A stretch of DNA of 64,000 nt. Source: CAWFFV01 sp963814985 (GTDB lineage: Bacteria; Chloroflexota; Ktedonobacteria; Ktedonobacterales; Ktedonobacteraceae). Positions 46,641 through 56,061 of the stretch are shown piece after piece. The stretch spans positions 14,793 through 78,792 of the forward strand of contig CAWFFV010000046.1 in NCBI GenBank assembly GCA_963814985.1, written 5' to 3'. The position numbers and the translations under genes are program-made. Position 1 is the stretch's first letter. Every line of letters begins with the position of its first letter. The notes under the pieces were generated by a model, which was given only the letters and a program-made list of their open reading frames with translations, was not told where the DNA came from and did no database searches.

Positions 46641-48224
46641 ATGAGTACAACATCTTCTGGGCGACCTCGCCCTCTTGTTTTGATCATCATGGATGGTTGG
46701 GGCATCAATCCTCGTAAGGAAGGCAATGCTATCGCGCTTGCCCATACCCCCAACATTGACAGACTTACCCGCGAATGGCCGCATACAGCAGTTAAAACCT
46801 CTGGAGCAGCTGTAGGCCTTCCAGATGGTCAGATGGGAAACTCTGAGGTTGGGCATCAAAATATCGGCGCTGGTAAGCGAGTCCTGCAAGACTATACGCG
46901 TGTGAGTGAGTCAATCCAGGACGGCACTTTTTTTGAGAATCCAGCCTTCTTAAAAGCCATTGCACATGTTAAAAAAAATCAGTCCCAACTGCATATTTGT
47001 GGTCTGCTGGGCAATGGTGGCGTCCATGCACACGAATCTCACCTGGAGGCGCTGCTACGTCTGGCACAGAGACATAACATTGAACATATCTTCATCCATG
47101 CATTCACCGATGGGCGTGATACTTCACCCACGGGAGGCCTGGAATTTATGCAGCGATTGCAGGCACGTGCCCATGAGATTGGGGGGGAACATGTCGCCAA
47201 AGTAGCAACAGTAAGCGGACGCTACTATGCCATGGATCGCGATAATCGTTGGGATCGCACAGGCATAACTTATTTTGCCATGACACATGGGGAGGGACTC
47301 TACGCAAATTCAGCCCTGGCAGCAATTCAGCAGTCTTATGACAAGAATGTGACTGACGAGTTTATTTTGCCCACGGTCATTATGGAAGATAACCACCCTG
47401 TTGCGACAGTCAAGGCTGGTGATGCAGTAATCCATTACAACTTCCGCCCTGACCGCGCCCGCCAGCTTACCAAGGCCTTTGTACTTCCACAATTGCCTCC
47501 ACAGGCAGAGGGCAAATTCAACAGAGGTCCGCGTCTGGCTGATCTGGTCTATGTGATGATGACTGAGTACGAGGCGGGTCTCGACGCCGAAGTTGCCTAT
47601 CGCGCTGACGAGGTAGATATGCCCCTGGCTCGCGTCATTTCTGAGCAGGGGATGCGCCAGTTCCATACTGCTGAGACAGAGAAATACGCACACGTCACAT
47701 ACTTTATCAACGGTCGACGCGAAACCCCCTTCCCTGGTGAAGATCGAGTACTGGTTCCCTCACCTAAAGTACCAACGTATGATCTACAACCGGAGATGAG
47801 TGCAGCCGGCGTGACAGATACCGCTATTGAGCATATCCGTAGTGGCCTCTATGATTTTGTTATCATGAATTATGCCAATGCCGATATGGTTGGTCATACA
47901 GGGGTAATTGAAGCGACTATCAAAGCCGTTGAGGCGGTAGATACAGGTGTTGGACGCGTTGTAGAGGCAACGCTGGGGGCAAGCGGAGGCCTGGTAATCA
48001 CCGCTGATCATGGAAATGCGGAGCAACTGATCGAATATGATACGGGCAAGCCTTTCACAGCCCACACAACGTACCCTGTTCCTCTCTACTTTGTGGTACC
48101 TCAATTCGCACATGCTCACCTGCGAACTAACGGTATCCTTGCCGATGTTGCACCAACAATTTTACAAGTGATGGATATCCCACAACCAGAGGATATGCTA
48201 GGACACACATTGATTCAACCTTGA
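46641..48224 (+). CDS. gpmI: 2,3-bisphosphoglycerate-independent phosphoglycerate mutase
   Basis: 527 residues. The metal/phosphoserine site MDGWG and GQMGNSEVGHQNIGAGK (nucleophile Ser) are present, as are FTDGRDTSPTGG, GRYYAMDRDNRWDR, FRPDRARQ, NYANADMVGHTG and ADHGNAEQ. Interconverts 3- and 2-phosphoglycerate in glycolysis, Mn2+-dependent. ATG 46641 is the likely start, with an in-frame TTG at 46623. It is divergent from the TPM gene and ends at a hairpin. Confidence 0.97.
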   Translation: MSTTSSGRPRPLVLIIMDGWGINPRKEGNAIALAHTPNIDRLTREWPHTAVKTSGAAVGLPDGQMGNSEVGHQNIGAGKRVLQDYTRVSESIQDGTFFENPAFLKAIAHVKKNQSQLHICGLLGNGGVHAHESHLEALLRLAQRHNIEHIFIHAFTDGRDTSPTGGLEFMQRLQARAHEIGGEHVAKVATVSGRYYAMDRDNRWDRTGITYFAMTHGEGLYANSALAAIQQSYDKNVTDEFILPTVIMEDNHPVATVKAGDAVIHYNFRPDRARQLTKAFVLPQLPPQAEGKFNRGPRLADLVYVMMTEYEAGLDAEVAYRADEVDMPLARVISEQGMRQFHTAETEKYAHVTYFINGRRETPFPGEDRVLVPSPKVPTYDLQPEMSAAGVTDTAIEHIRSGLYDFVIMNYANADMVGHTGVIEATIKAVEAVDTGVGRVVEATLGASGGLVITADHGNAEQLIEYDTGKPFTAHTTYPVPLYFVVPQFAHAHLRTNGILADVAPTILQVMDIPQPEDMLGHTLIQP

Positions 48225-48256
48225 TCTCTTCCATAAGAAATTATAACACACGCAAC

Positions 48257-48295
48257 AAGTTATCCACATATTAGACGATAATATGTGGATAACTT
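48257..48295. terminator. 17-bp perfect hairpin made of two inverted DnaA boxes
   Basis: Arms 48257-48273 and 48279-48295 pair perfectly over 17 bp around a GACGA loop. Each arm contains an exact DnaA-box consensus: TTATCCACA (48260-48268) and its complement TGTGGATAA (48284-48292). It lies between convergent gpmI and the KOW-like gene, so it may act as a terminator, a DnaA-binding site, or both. Confidence 0.65.
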
Positions 48296-48317
48296 TCGAT
48301 AAATGTGGAGAAACAGG

Positions 48318-49283
48318 TTAGCCAGGACGTTTTACCATGGTATCTGGCACAACCAGCAGCGATCCATCTTCCAGGAGGAGACGAACTGCGTTGGCCCTGA
48401 TACCCGATGGAAAGACCAGCGGCTGCATAAAAAGGTAGTCGATGATACCTATCGTTCCTGTCCGCTCACCACAACACACACGTACTCGCGTCCCAAGAGT
48501 AAGCATTAGATCTGGTTGGATTGGCTGCCGATTTTGTTCCGTTTCCTGTATTGGAAAAGAAATCACAAGCTCGGGGAAGATCCTTCGGCGTACTGAAGTT
48601 GCTCCCGAAAGCAAAACCACCGCTCCCTGGTATTGACCAAGTACATCTATCATAGAAGTAGACATCGCAAACGAGCCTAAACCTTCCGTCAGCAGAACTG
48701 TCATTGCTGGAAGATGTCGTTGTGCTCGTTCAACATCATCACTATCGATCAACTGAATAAGATCAGTATGGAGAAAGCCCTCAAGATCACGAGCAGCAAT
48801 ACTACTGGCAATGAGACCAGCAACGCCTGAACTCATTGCCTGGTACAACATAGCAAAGCTCAGCGGTCCAGGCACTACCAAAATAGCTCCGGATGGAATA
48901 CGTTGAGTGCTACCGGGCTGCCAGAGCGTAAGAATACCCGCTACCGGGCCGCCAGCACCAATCGCCCCTTGTATCACCACAGCACGGCTTTCAATGACGA
49001 CACCACCGCGCCGGGTAATCTCAACCACACGGCCATGCAGACCGGAGGGGATCATTGTCCCTCTACTCACATCACCTTCGCGTGTAACCCTGCCATTCAT
49101 TCTGTTGGTGATAGCAGATAAAGATTGCCCTGAGCCGGTTTGCTCAGTAGCCTCTAGCTGTAGTACAGGCTGATCAGGGAGTACTTCCTGGCCTGGACGG
49201 ACTAAGGCCTTGTATCCAGCAGACCACCGTTCTCTCTTCACCAGTACCTGTGGAATGACAGACCAATCGGGTGATGAGGTCAT
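48318..49283 (-). CDS. protein of unknown function with KOW-like C-terminus, partner of the MutL-like ATPase
   Basis: 321 residues. A short beta-rich N-terminus (VLVKRERWSAGYKALVRPGQEVLPDQPVLQLEA, like a biotinyl/lipoyl hammerhead) leads to MNGRVTREGDVSRGTMIPSGLHGRVVEITRRGGVVIES. The middle is an alpha/beta stretch (GAILVVPGPLSFAMLYQAMSSGVAGLIASS). A KOW-type end follows (LGTRVRVCCGERTGTIGIIDYL...RANAVRLLLEDGSLLVVPDTMVKR). No catalytic motif is recognised. Its ATG overlaps the stop of the MutL-like gene (ATGA), so they are translated together. I do not know its function. Confidence 0.7.
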   Translation of the reverse strand: MTSSPDWSVIPQVLVKRERWSAGYKALVRPGQEVLPDQPVLQLEATEQTGSGQSLSAITNRMNGRVTREGDVSRGTMIPSGLHGRVVEITRRGGVVIESRAVVIQGAIGAGGPVAGILTLWQPGSTQRIPSGAILVVPGPLSFAMLYQAMSSGVAGLIASSIAARDLEGFLHTDLIQLIDSDDVERAQRHLPAMTVLLTEGLGSFAMSTSMIDVLGQYQGAVVLLSGATSVRRRIFPELVISFPIQETEQNRQPIQPDLMLTLGTRVRVCCGERTGTIGIIDYLFMQPLVFPSGIRANAVRLLLEDGSLLVVPDTMVKRPG

Positions 49284-51151
49284 GACAGGATCTCCCAGTC
49301 GCTTTCTACCCTCCTAAAGCTTGTGCCCATTGAAGGAAGACACTTCTGGCGTTCGGTCTCCTCGGAGGGTAAGATAAGTGGCCTACCACGGGCATCAATA
49401 ATCAGCCCTACCAGTCCACCATCAATCTCCTCAGCAGCTCGTGCCCGTTCGCCTGCACCAAGTCCCACATCTACGGTTGGCGCTGGGAACAATGTCAATA
49501 GCGCTTGCTCATTAATACGCAATGGAATAACTTCAATGGAGCCAGCCATTACATCAATAGTTACCTGTCGTCCATTACTATATTCCACGCCTACGCGCAC
49601 AGCGACCTGTCCCGGCTGAACACCACCATAAGGAATAACGCATGTACCGAGACGATGCGTCACAGCATCATTTTCATTAGCCTGCACAGCGGTAATCGGG
49701 GCAACCGCTGCCACGGCCCCCAACTGAGAAATCAGCATTGTCCGATCCAATACCAATGATGTCACCCCACGCGGCTGTAATGCATCAAGTAACATCATTA
49801 CCACCTGCCCATATTTAGGCGCATGTGCAAGGACACCACCCGTTGCCAGGATCAGATCAGTATCAGGCCACTCTACGCCATTCTTTTTGGCGGCCTCCAA
49901 TGTCAAGGTCATCGCCTCACGTGCAAAAGCCTGACAGATCTGCAATTCACGTACAGTACTGGGCACAACATGAGGATGCAACATCTGGTTGAGAACGAAC
50001 TCGCGCAGTTCTTCTTCAGAGATAGCAAACGGTAGCCAGCGCTTGATACGCTGCACTCCCACTTGTTGCAGGACAGCACCAATACCAGGACCAACACCCA
50101 CTCCAGAGTGGACCATCGGGCTAAACTCACCCTGCTCGCCTGCCAGCATAACTGTTGTATTTGCTCCTCCGACATCTACCGCCATTACATTCATAGCATA
50201 ATGTTGTGCCAGAAAGCGCACCAGACTACTCAACGAAGTAGCCGTCGCCACAGGAGCAGCGTTAGACCATAAGCGCAACTGGCTATAGCCAGGGAGATGC
50301 TGGATCACATTCCGCTCATGGAGTGCTCCAACGGCGACGCTCATACTTCCAAGTTGCGCCTGCGAGTTTAGGGGATCAACACGAATCACTTCCGCCGTAC
50401 CACGCAACATTTGGCGGACAGCCTCTACATATTGTGGTGCTCCTGCATAAAGAACCGGGAAGGGCTGTGAAGCATTGTGTTGTGAGGCATTAGCAAAAGC
50501 ATTCACCAACAGTTGACAGGCTTCTTGCAAAGGAGTGGGACCAGCAGGGCCATCCGCCATCCCCACAATCAAAGCAGCATGGGGTTGTAGCTCTCGCATA
50601 CACCCCAACTGACGCTCCCACTCTAGAGCCACTCGTTCTTGCATCCATGCCCCCGCTCCTCCAGAACCAGCTCCCAGAGAGACTGGAGAAGTCGCCATGA
50701 GATAGGTAGGAGAAGGAAGAACTTGTGATTCCGCATACAAGCCTGAGATAGCTTGAGCTACATAGCTTTCTAACGTAGAGTCCACAGCTCCCAACACGAC
50801 AAGCCGAAGGGGACCGCCTGCGCTGATCGCCGTAATAAAGGCATCAACTCCATCACCACCAGGCTGCTCAGGTGAGATGATACGCCTATCATCGATAAAA
50901 CGACGACCTGTAATAGACTCGATCACACTGATCGCCTGGATAATACCCCTGGTAACATCTTCTTGAGGTGGTGTCATTGTCGTTGGTGCTTCCGCACGTG
51001 CCATCAAACGATACTGACCTTCAACGAGGCCAAACAAGGAGACCTTTGTAAACACGGTCCCACAATCAGCAACTAAAAGCGAGTTGGCTGACGCTGCATT
51101 GGCACTCTGTGTTGGACCCTGCCCTCCTTCTAGATAGGGTTGTGTATACAT
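49280..51151 (-). CDS. MutL-like (glutamate mutase accessory type) ASKHA ATPase
   Basis: 623 residues. Two actin/Hsp70-like phosphate-binding segments, VADCGTVFTKVSLFGL (about 28-43) and MAVDVGGANTTVMLAG (about 315-330), with VGMADGPAGPTPLQEA and HSGVGVGPGIGAVLQQ between and after them, and LILATGGVLAHAPKYG later. This is the PF13941 MutL layout. MutL proteins are named from glutamate mutase clusters, but no B12 mutase is nearby, and the C-terminal ~150 residues (VTIDVMAGSIEVIPLRINEQ) go beyond the core. It is probably an ATP-driven assembly factor. ATG 51151. Confidence 0.8.
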   Translation of the reverse strand: MYTQPYLEGGQGPTQSANAASANSLLVADCGTVFTKVSLFGLVEGQYRLMARAEAPTTMTPPQEDVTRGIIQAISVIESITGRRFIDDRRIISPEQPGGDGVDAFITAISAGGPLRLVVLGAVDSTLESYVAQAISGLYAESQVLPSPTYLMATSPVSLGAGSGGAGAWMQERVALEWERQLGCMRELQPHAALIVGMADGPAGPTPLQEACQLLVNAFANASQHNASQPFPVLYAGAPQYVEAVRQMLRGTAEVIRVDPLNSQAQLGSMSVAVGALHERNVIQHLPGYSQLRLWSNAAPVATATSLSSLVRFLAQHYAMNVMAVDVGGANTTVMLAGEQGEFSPMVHSGVGVGPGIGAVLQQVGVQRIKRWLPFAISEEELREFVLNQMLHPHVVPSTVRELQICQAFAREAMTLTLEAAKKNGVEWPDTDLILATGGVLAHAPKYGQVVMMLLDALQPRGVTSLVLDRTMLISQLGAVAAVAPITAVQANENDAVTHRLGTCVIPYGGVQPGQVAVRVGVEYSNGRQVTIDVMAGSIEVIPLRINEQALLTLFPAPTVDVGLGAGERARAAEEIDGGLVGLIIDARGRPLILPSEETERQKCLPSMGTSFRRVESDWEILS

Positions 51152-51169
51152 CTACGATATCCTTTATCT

Positions 51170-51388
51170 CTACGACTGGCGGAAGAATAAATCACGAATA
51201 GCATCGAAAAATCCACGCTTGCCGGGCTTGCCGCTGGCTTTCTGTTCAGCTGGCGCTCCTGAAGGCCCTTGCATAGGAGGAGGTCCTCCCATTGGATATC
51301 CTCCCTGATAGTTCACCGGATTGTTCCCCTGATAGTTCACTGGATTGTTCCCCTGATAGTTCACTGGACTATTCCCCTGATAGTTCAC
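51170..51388 (-). CDS. short ORF with NYQGNNPV repeats, probably the detached C-terminus of the upstream zinc-ribbon gene
   Basis: 72 residues from GTG 51388: repeats of NYQGN(N/S)PV, then GGYPMGGPPP and a basic/hydrophobic end KPGKRGFFDAIRDLFFRQS. The repeat DNA continues upstream past its start into the 33-bp gap after the zinc-ribbon stop. The two were therefore probably one reading frame, broken by a small indel near 51400-51425. It lies 18 bp before the MutL-like gene. Confidence 0.55.
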   Translation of the reverse strand: MNYQGNSPVNYQGNNPVNYQGNNPVNYQGGYPMGGPPPMQGPSGAPAEQKASGKPGKRGFFDAIRDLFFRQS

Positions 51389-51412
51389 TGGATTGTTCCC
51401 CTGATATCATTG
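51301..51412 (-). repeat. 24-bp tandem repeat encoding NYQGNNPV
   Basis: About five copies of a 24-bp unit (plus-strand form CCCTGATAGTTCACTGGATTG plus TTC) with few changes; the outermost copy is shortened. A likely hotspot for slippage. Confidence 0.75.
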
Positions 51413-51420
51413 GACTATCC

Positions 51421-52827
51421 CTAACGCCCATACCCTGGCTGCTGTGCTGGTCCAGCCTGTCTCTGCATTCCACCCATATTCGGATCTGGCATACTATTGT
51501 CAGTTGGCAACATTCCCTGCTGCATAGGCATTTGCCCATAAGGAGCAGGTGCTCCCGGAAATTGGGGAGCGGTCGAAGCCACTCCTAGCACTGAGGCAAA
51601 GACGTTCGCCGCGACTTCGCTATTCCCATTAGGATTTAGCTCACTACGAGGACGGCTGGGAACTTGCACATTATCTACACGAGGAGGTATACCATAAGCA
51701 CTGGACCTCGGATTCCCTATCGGTGCTGGGTTTTGCGGGGGAGATCCTCCCATCTGCTGCTGATCCGCTACCGGGCGTAACCATTCAGGCAAGGAACTCA
51801 CATCGACAAAAGAGGCAGCCGCCAGGCCTCCACCTTCTACAGGGCTATTCGCCATAGGAGCGGGAATGGTTGCCCTGGTGCTCCTGGGCTGCCAGGATTG
51901 CCCCGATGCCGGGAATGGTTGCCCTGATACTCCTGGAGCTTGCCAGGATTGCCCCGATGCCGGGAATGGTTGCCCTGATACTCCTGGCCAGGGTTGATCG
52001 GACTGGGCAGGCGAAACCGGTGGAAATCCGCCACTATTTCGCTCCTGCACATTTTGTCCACTCTCGCGCATCCAGGATGGTAACGATTCCATATCGATCA
52101 GTGAGGAGGGTGATAAGTTATGCGGCTGCTTTGCAAATTCTGGAGGGACCGGGACAGCTGCATTTTGCCCCATCCATGATGGCAAAGACTGTGGATCAAC
52201 AAGGTCCCTGGCAGAAAAACTGGCACCCAGTGGACTGGCCGGACTGGCAGGCTTCGGCGAAGATACATTCGACTGCGCAGGATTGAATGCCGAAGATTGT
52301 TGTGGTTGCATTGTTTTCAGCCAATCTGGTACAAACTCTGGCTGGATGAGGCTTGATGCAGGAATATCCATTTGCGGCGTCTGTGCAACTGGCTCTTTAT
52401 TCTCACGCATCCATGACGGCAGAGCTTGCTCGTCAATCAGTGAATTTGCAGCAAGCCCGTGGGGGGGAAATTTCTTATCGTCGGTATTGGGTCCAGGAAA
52501 GGAAGCAGAGCGTACCGGAGAAGATTGATGGGTAGCAGCAGTCTCTTTCACATCGGGTCGCCCAGGTCGCATCCAACTCGGTAATGCCCCATCTTCAACC
52601 AGGTCAGCTGCAGAAAATTTTGACGGGTTATTATTATTAGTGGGGATAGCGGATCGTTCTCCTGCTCGTAACAATTCTAGCCAGGCTGGTAGCCCCTCTT
52701 GCTGCTCCTGGGGTCCCACCCGAGGACTAAAGCCACCTTCAACTTTGCTAGAGAGTGGCGCACCACATGTCTGGCAATTCACAGCACCAGTATGGTTCAT
52801 ATTCCCACAGCGGTTACAAGTAATCAC
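51421..52827 (-). CDS. zinc-ribbon protein with six (S/D)L(I/V)...LPSWM motifs
   Basis: 468 residues. The N-terminal zinc ribbon CNRCGNMNHTGAVNCQTCGAPL is followed by a long Pro/Ser/Gln-rich disordered chain. Six short motifs dot it: DLVEDGALPSWMRPG, SLIDEQALPSWMREN, SLIQPEFVPDWLKTM, DLVDPQSLPSWMGQN, SLIDMESLPSWMRES, SFVDVSSLPEWLRPV. Two copies of a GVSGQPFPASGQSWQ repeat sit at about 51880-51990. The segment RSTRATI should read PGAPGQPF in the adjacent frame, so compensating indels are likely. It looks like a scaffold with multiple docking peptides. It heads the MutL-like/KOW cluster. Function unknown. Confidence 0.7.
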   Translation of the reverse strand: MITCNRCGNMNHTGAVNCQTCGAPLSSKVEGGFSPRVGPQEQQEGLPAWLELLRAGERSAIPTNNNNPSKFSAADLVEDGALPSWMRPGRPDVKETAATHQSSPVRSASFPGPNTDDKKFPPHGLAANSLIDEQALPSWMRENKEPVAQTPQMDIPASSLIQPEFVPDWLKTMQPQQSSAFNPAQSNVSSPKPASPASPLGASFSARDLVDPQSLPSWMGQNAAVPVPPEFAKQPHNLSPSSLIDMESLPSWMRESGQNVQERNSGGFPPVSPAQSDQPWPGVSGQPFPASGQSWQAPGVSGQPFPASGQSWQPRSTRATIPAPMANSPVEGGGLAAASFVDVSSLPEWLRPVADQQQMGGSPPQNPAPIGNPRSSAYGIPPRVDNVQVPSRPRSELNPNGNSEVAANVFASVLGVASTAPQFPGAPAPYGQMPMQQGMLPTDNSMPDPNMGGMQRQAGPAQQPGYGR

Positions 52828-52995
52828 TTTTACTCCTCACTTTCGCCAGGCCTCACTTTATGGCAGTGTATCACTCTTTTATTAGCTTGACAATAACGAT
52901 ACAACTTACAAGATAAGACATGTTGATATGATACAATACATAATACAAGACGTACGACACCAATATTCCAAAAGTACTATACCCAGGAGACACCC

Positions 52996-53457
52996 ATGCC
53001 TGAGCAATTATCGAGCAAGCACGAACGACCCCAAAAATCGTCACGATTACTCCATCTCTCACTTCCGCTTCCTCCCAGCATTAATGAACAATATGCTACA
53101 GTTCATGGACATCGTACCAGTACAGCCGTCGCCCGCCGCTTTAAACAGCAGGTCAAGGATACCTTACGCATCCTCGAACGACAAGGAATGCTACACGATG
53201 AGCTGCGCAACCATTTCAGCCAGAACTACCTGGCTCTCTTCCTGGACTTCTACTTCACCACACCACTCAAACGAGACCTCGATGGGGGTCTCAAGATTAC
53301 GCAAGATGCGCTCTGTGAAGGACTGGGATTAAATGATAACAGGATTGTAGATATCCATTTAACGAAACATATCGACCCATTACATCCCCATCTCTACGTT
53401 GAGTTGGAGGCAATTCCAGATTGGCATTTTGACAAGGAATATGTTCTTCTTACATAA
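52996..53457 (+). CDS. RusA-family Holliday-junction resolvase
   Basis: 153 residues. RusA landmarks: LPLPPSINEQYATVHGHRTSTAVARRFK at the N-terminus and the acidic site KRDLDGGLKITQDALCEGLGLNDNRIVDIHLTK, with the Asp residues that bind Mg2+. RusA cuts four-way junctions and is often phage-borne, but no phage gene is near. AGGAG precedes ATG 52996. A 15-bp palindrome, GTTCTGT-A-ACAGAAC, lies downstream at 53517-53531. Confidence 0.88.
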   Translation: MPEQLSSKHERPQKSSRLLHLSLPLPPSINEQYATVHGHRTSTAVARRFKQQVKDTLRILERQGMLHDELRNHFSQNYLALFLDFYFTTPLKRDLDGGLKITQDALCEGLGLNDNRIVDIHLTKHIDPLHPHLYVELEAIPDWHFDKEYVLLT

Positions 53458-53573
53458 GCGCACATACTCTTGCCTCCATACCGTGTCCTCTTTACAATAA
53501 AACTGATCACAACGGCGTTCTGTAACAGAACAGACAACAAACTCTTTGAGGTACTAGTGTGAGGAGGAAGATA

Positions 53574-53954
53574 CTACACAAAATAGCGTACCCATTGGCT
53601 TATAAAGGGGAGACGATAATCTGGTCGCGCCCAGGCCATAACCATCAGCCATACCCAGAGGAAGATACTTGTCCACCACAAAGCACCAAGCAACAGCCCA
53701 AGACCAAAATTCGTCAACAAGCCCAATAGTGGTATTCCCCCCAGCATCCATTTCAACATATTCACTCCAACTATCAGCAGTGACAACGTACCAAATGTCA
53801 CTATCGATTGTGCCGCATGCCAACGCACAGTACGATTTTTCTCAAACAGGAAGAGCAGTAGGCCTGATACCCACCCAAATACATATGCCAGGACACGCTC
53901 TAGCCGCTCACCAAGTCCAAGTGTCGTCATTCTATACATCATTACACGCCTCAT
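53574..53954 (-). CDS. DUF4870/Tic20-like small membrane protein
   Basis: 126 residues, three to four membrane helices. The stretch LAYVFGWVSGLLLFLFEKNRTVRWHAAQSIVTFG matches the DUF4870/Tic20-like pattern. The start could be ATG 53954 or a later Met. The function in bacteria is unknown. Confidence 0.7.
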   Translation of the reverse strand: MRRVMMYRMTTLGLGERLERVLAYVFGWVSGLLLFLFEKNRTVRWHAAQSIVTFGTLSLLIVGVNMLKWMLGGIPLLGLLTNFGLGLLLGALWWTSIFLWVWLMVMAWARPDYRLPFISQWVRYFV

Positions 53955-54275
53955 TTTTCTAGACAGCAGAGCCTTGACTCATAGCAGACCCTTTTGTCTT
54001 GCACACAGGGTTTCTTCATACCGATACATATACGTACAGGGATGTAACATGTTGCAACCATGAACGCTAGCGATGAGACATTTTGTACCTTTCTAACGTC
54101 TCCATGGTTAGATAGTTGTACATATGTGGCATTAGCCAACAAGGATAGAAGCCCTTATATAAAAAGAGAATTATATTTGTATTTTTAGTCTGGCCAGGGA
54201 CCCCTGGAAATTGGCTTAACGCCTTTCTACGTCTCTCATCAAAACACAGATTTTTCTAAGAAATGAAGGATTTCT

Positions 54276-56060
54276 ATGCAACAAAAAGATCTTGATGCAC
54301 GCTCTGCCTATGGAGATCGCATGCGTCATGTGATCCGTTACGGAATAGGCCTCATCACTGGACTGGTAGGGCTGGCAGATATGTTATCGGCGATCGTTCC
54401 AAAACTCAATTGGGATATTCTTCTAGGAGCATGGCCAGCCATAGGGCATCGAAGCCAGGCTCAGACGTTAACAGTCTCCGTTGGTTTCTTTCTCATCATG
54501 CTCTCTTATGGGCTGGCACGTGGTAAACGTCATGCGTGGAGCATGACAGTTGTCCTTTTGATACTCTCGGCCCTCCTCCTCCATATTCTACGAGGTGGCT
54601 CAGTGTTAGCAACAGTGGTAGCCTTGCTTCTAGTTGCACTACTCTGTATGCTCACACGCTTCTTTCAAGCGAAGAGCGATCCGCCCTCGGTCTGGCGCGG
54701 CTATGTCGCACTTACGTTGGGCTTAGGCGTTGTAGTTTTCTATACCATTGGTGGTTTCCTCACCCTGTACGACAACTTTGAGCCACTTTTTGACCGCTTC
54801 GGTATTGATGGAGTCATACTTCGCATTCTCACTCAGGCACATCTGCTGCATATAGCCCATGGCACACCTGCATTTTTCTTTGAACGAGCGCTACCCATTC
54901 TCTGCACAAGCGCCATACTCTACGGCATGACCCAACTTTTCCGCCCTGTTGCTGCTATATTGCTACCTCATACGGAAAAGCGAGATAAGGTGAATGAGTT
55001 GATCTCTCTCTATGGGAAAAACTCCATCTCTTATTTTGCCCTTGATACAGATAAGTCATACTTCTTTTCGCAGTCGGGTAAGTCGGTCATTAGCTATGTC
55101 CTCCAGGGGAGTACAGCAGTGGTAGCCGGTGACCCCGTTGGTCCCGAAGAGGAGGTCTGCACCGTTATGAGACAGTTCATAACCTTCTGCCACGAACAAG
55201 ACTGGACCATTGTTTTCTGGCAAGTACGCGCAGAGTTGGCAGATCTGTACCACATGGCAGGTCTACGCCTGCTTAAAATTGGGGAAGATGCCATTATCGA
55301 TGCACAACAGTTTACGCTCAAAGGTGGGACTATGGCTAATGTACGCTCTAGCGCAAAGCGAGCTGAGAAAGAGGGACTCCATGTTGTGTTTTATCTGGGA
55401 GAGGTTACCGATAAAGAGCAACTTGCACAGATGGAACAGATCTCACATACCTGGCTTACCAGTAAAGGTGGCTCTGAGATGGGTTTCAGCATGGGCCATT
55501 TCGATACGCAGGGAGACCCTGAGCAACTCTCTGCACTTGCCGTTGATGGGTCGAATAAGGTACATGCCTTTGTGACCTTTATACCAATCTATGGACGTTG
55601 TGGTTGGGGACTGGACCTCATGCGCCGTGCTGAACAACCTGCACCAGGGACAATGGAACTTTTACTGGCAGGCTCAATTGAATATATGAAAAGCCAGGGT
55701 GCGGCTATGACAAGTCTGGGCCTCGCACCGCTGAGTAACGTCAACAATGATAACGAAGGTTTTCTGGATATAAGCATCGACTTCCTGACACAGCGTTTTG
55801 GCAACCCGGGTAAGAATCAGTCGCTCTTCAATTTTAAGAAGAAGTTCCAACCAATATGGGAGAGCCGTTATCTGGCTTACTCAAACACCTTAAACCTACC
55901 CAAGATTGGTTGGGCCTTGTATCATGCCCATCAACGTAACACATCAGTATTAGGAACATTACGCGGATCTCTAGTTGAATGGCAACGCAACCGATGCTCA
56001 CCACAAGATACTAAGAAACATGCAACCGGGACTCTGGAGAACATAAAAGCAAACTCATAG
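54276..56060 (+). CDS. MprF-like phosphatidylglycerol lysyltransferase
   Basis: 594 residues. About seven N-terminal membrane helices (residues 20-235) precede a DUF2156 aminoacyltransferase domain with ISYFALDTDKSYFFSQSGKSVISYVLQGSTAVVAGDPVGP, RSSAKRAEKEGL, FVTFIPIYGRCGWGLDLMRR, and LFNFKKKFQPIWESRYLAY near the end. MprF moves lysine (or another amino acid) from tRNA to phosphatidylglycerol and flips it, giving resistance to cationic peptides. Here the flippase half is shorter than in Staphylococcus. The start ATG 54276 has AGGA nine bases before. It is convergent with the chemoreceptor gene (1-bp gap). Confidence 0.9.
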   Translation: MQQKDLDARSAYGDRMRHVIRYGIGLITGLVGLADMLSAIVPKLNWDILLGAWPAIGHRSQAQTLTVSVGFFLIMLSYGLARGKRHAWSMTVVLLILSALLLHILRGGSVLATVVALLLVALLCMLTRFFQAKSDPPSVWRGYVALTLGLGVVVFYTIGGFLTLYDNFEPLFDRFGIDGVILRILTQAHLLHIAHGTPAFFFERALPILCTSAILYGMTQLFRPVAAILLPHTEKRDKVNELISLYGKNSISYFALDTDKSYFFSQSGKSVISYVLQGSTAVVAGDPVGPEEEVCTVMRQFITFCHEQDWTIVFWQVRAELADLYHMAGLRLLKIGEDAIIDAQQFTLKGGTMANVRSSAKRAEKEGLHVVFYLGEVTDKEQLAQMEQISHTWLTSKGGSEMGFSMGHFDTQGDPEQLSALAVDGSNKVHAFVTFIPIYGRCGWGLDLMRRAEQPAPGTMELLLAGSIEYMKSQGAAMTSLGLAPLSNVNNDNEGFLDISIDFLTQRFGNPGKNQSLFNFKKKFQPIWESRYLAYSNTLNLPKIGWALYHAHQRNTSVLGTLRGSLVEWQRNRCSPQDTKKHATGTLENIKANS

Positions 56061-56061
56061 A

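Noticed and set aside
53517..53531. A LexA-type operator (GTTCTGT-A-ACAGAAC)
   Set aside because: The palindrome is perfect but does not match a LexA consensus I know, and it lies at the 3' ends of convergent genes rather than before one.
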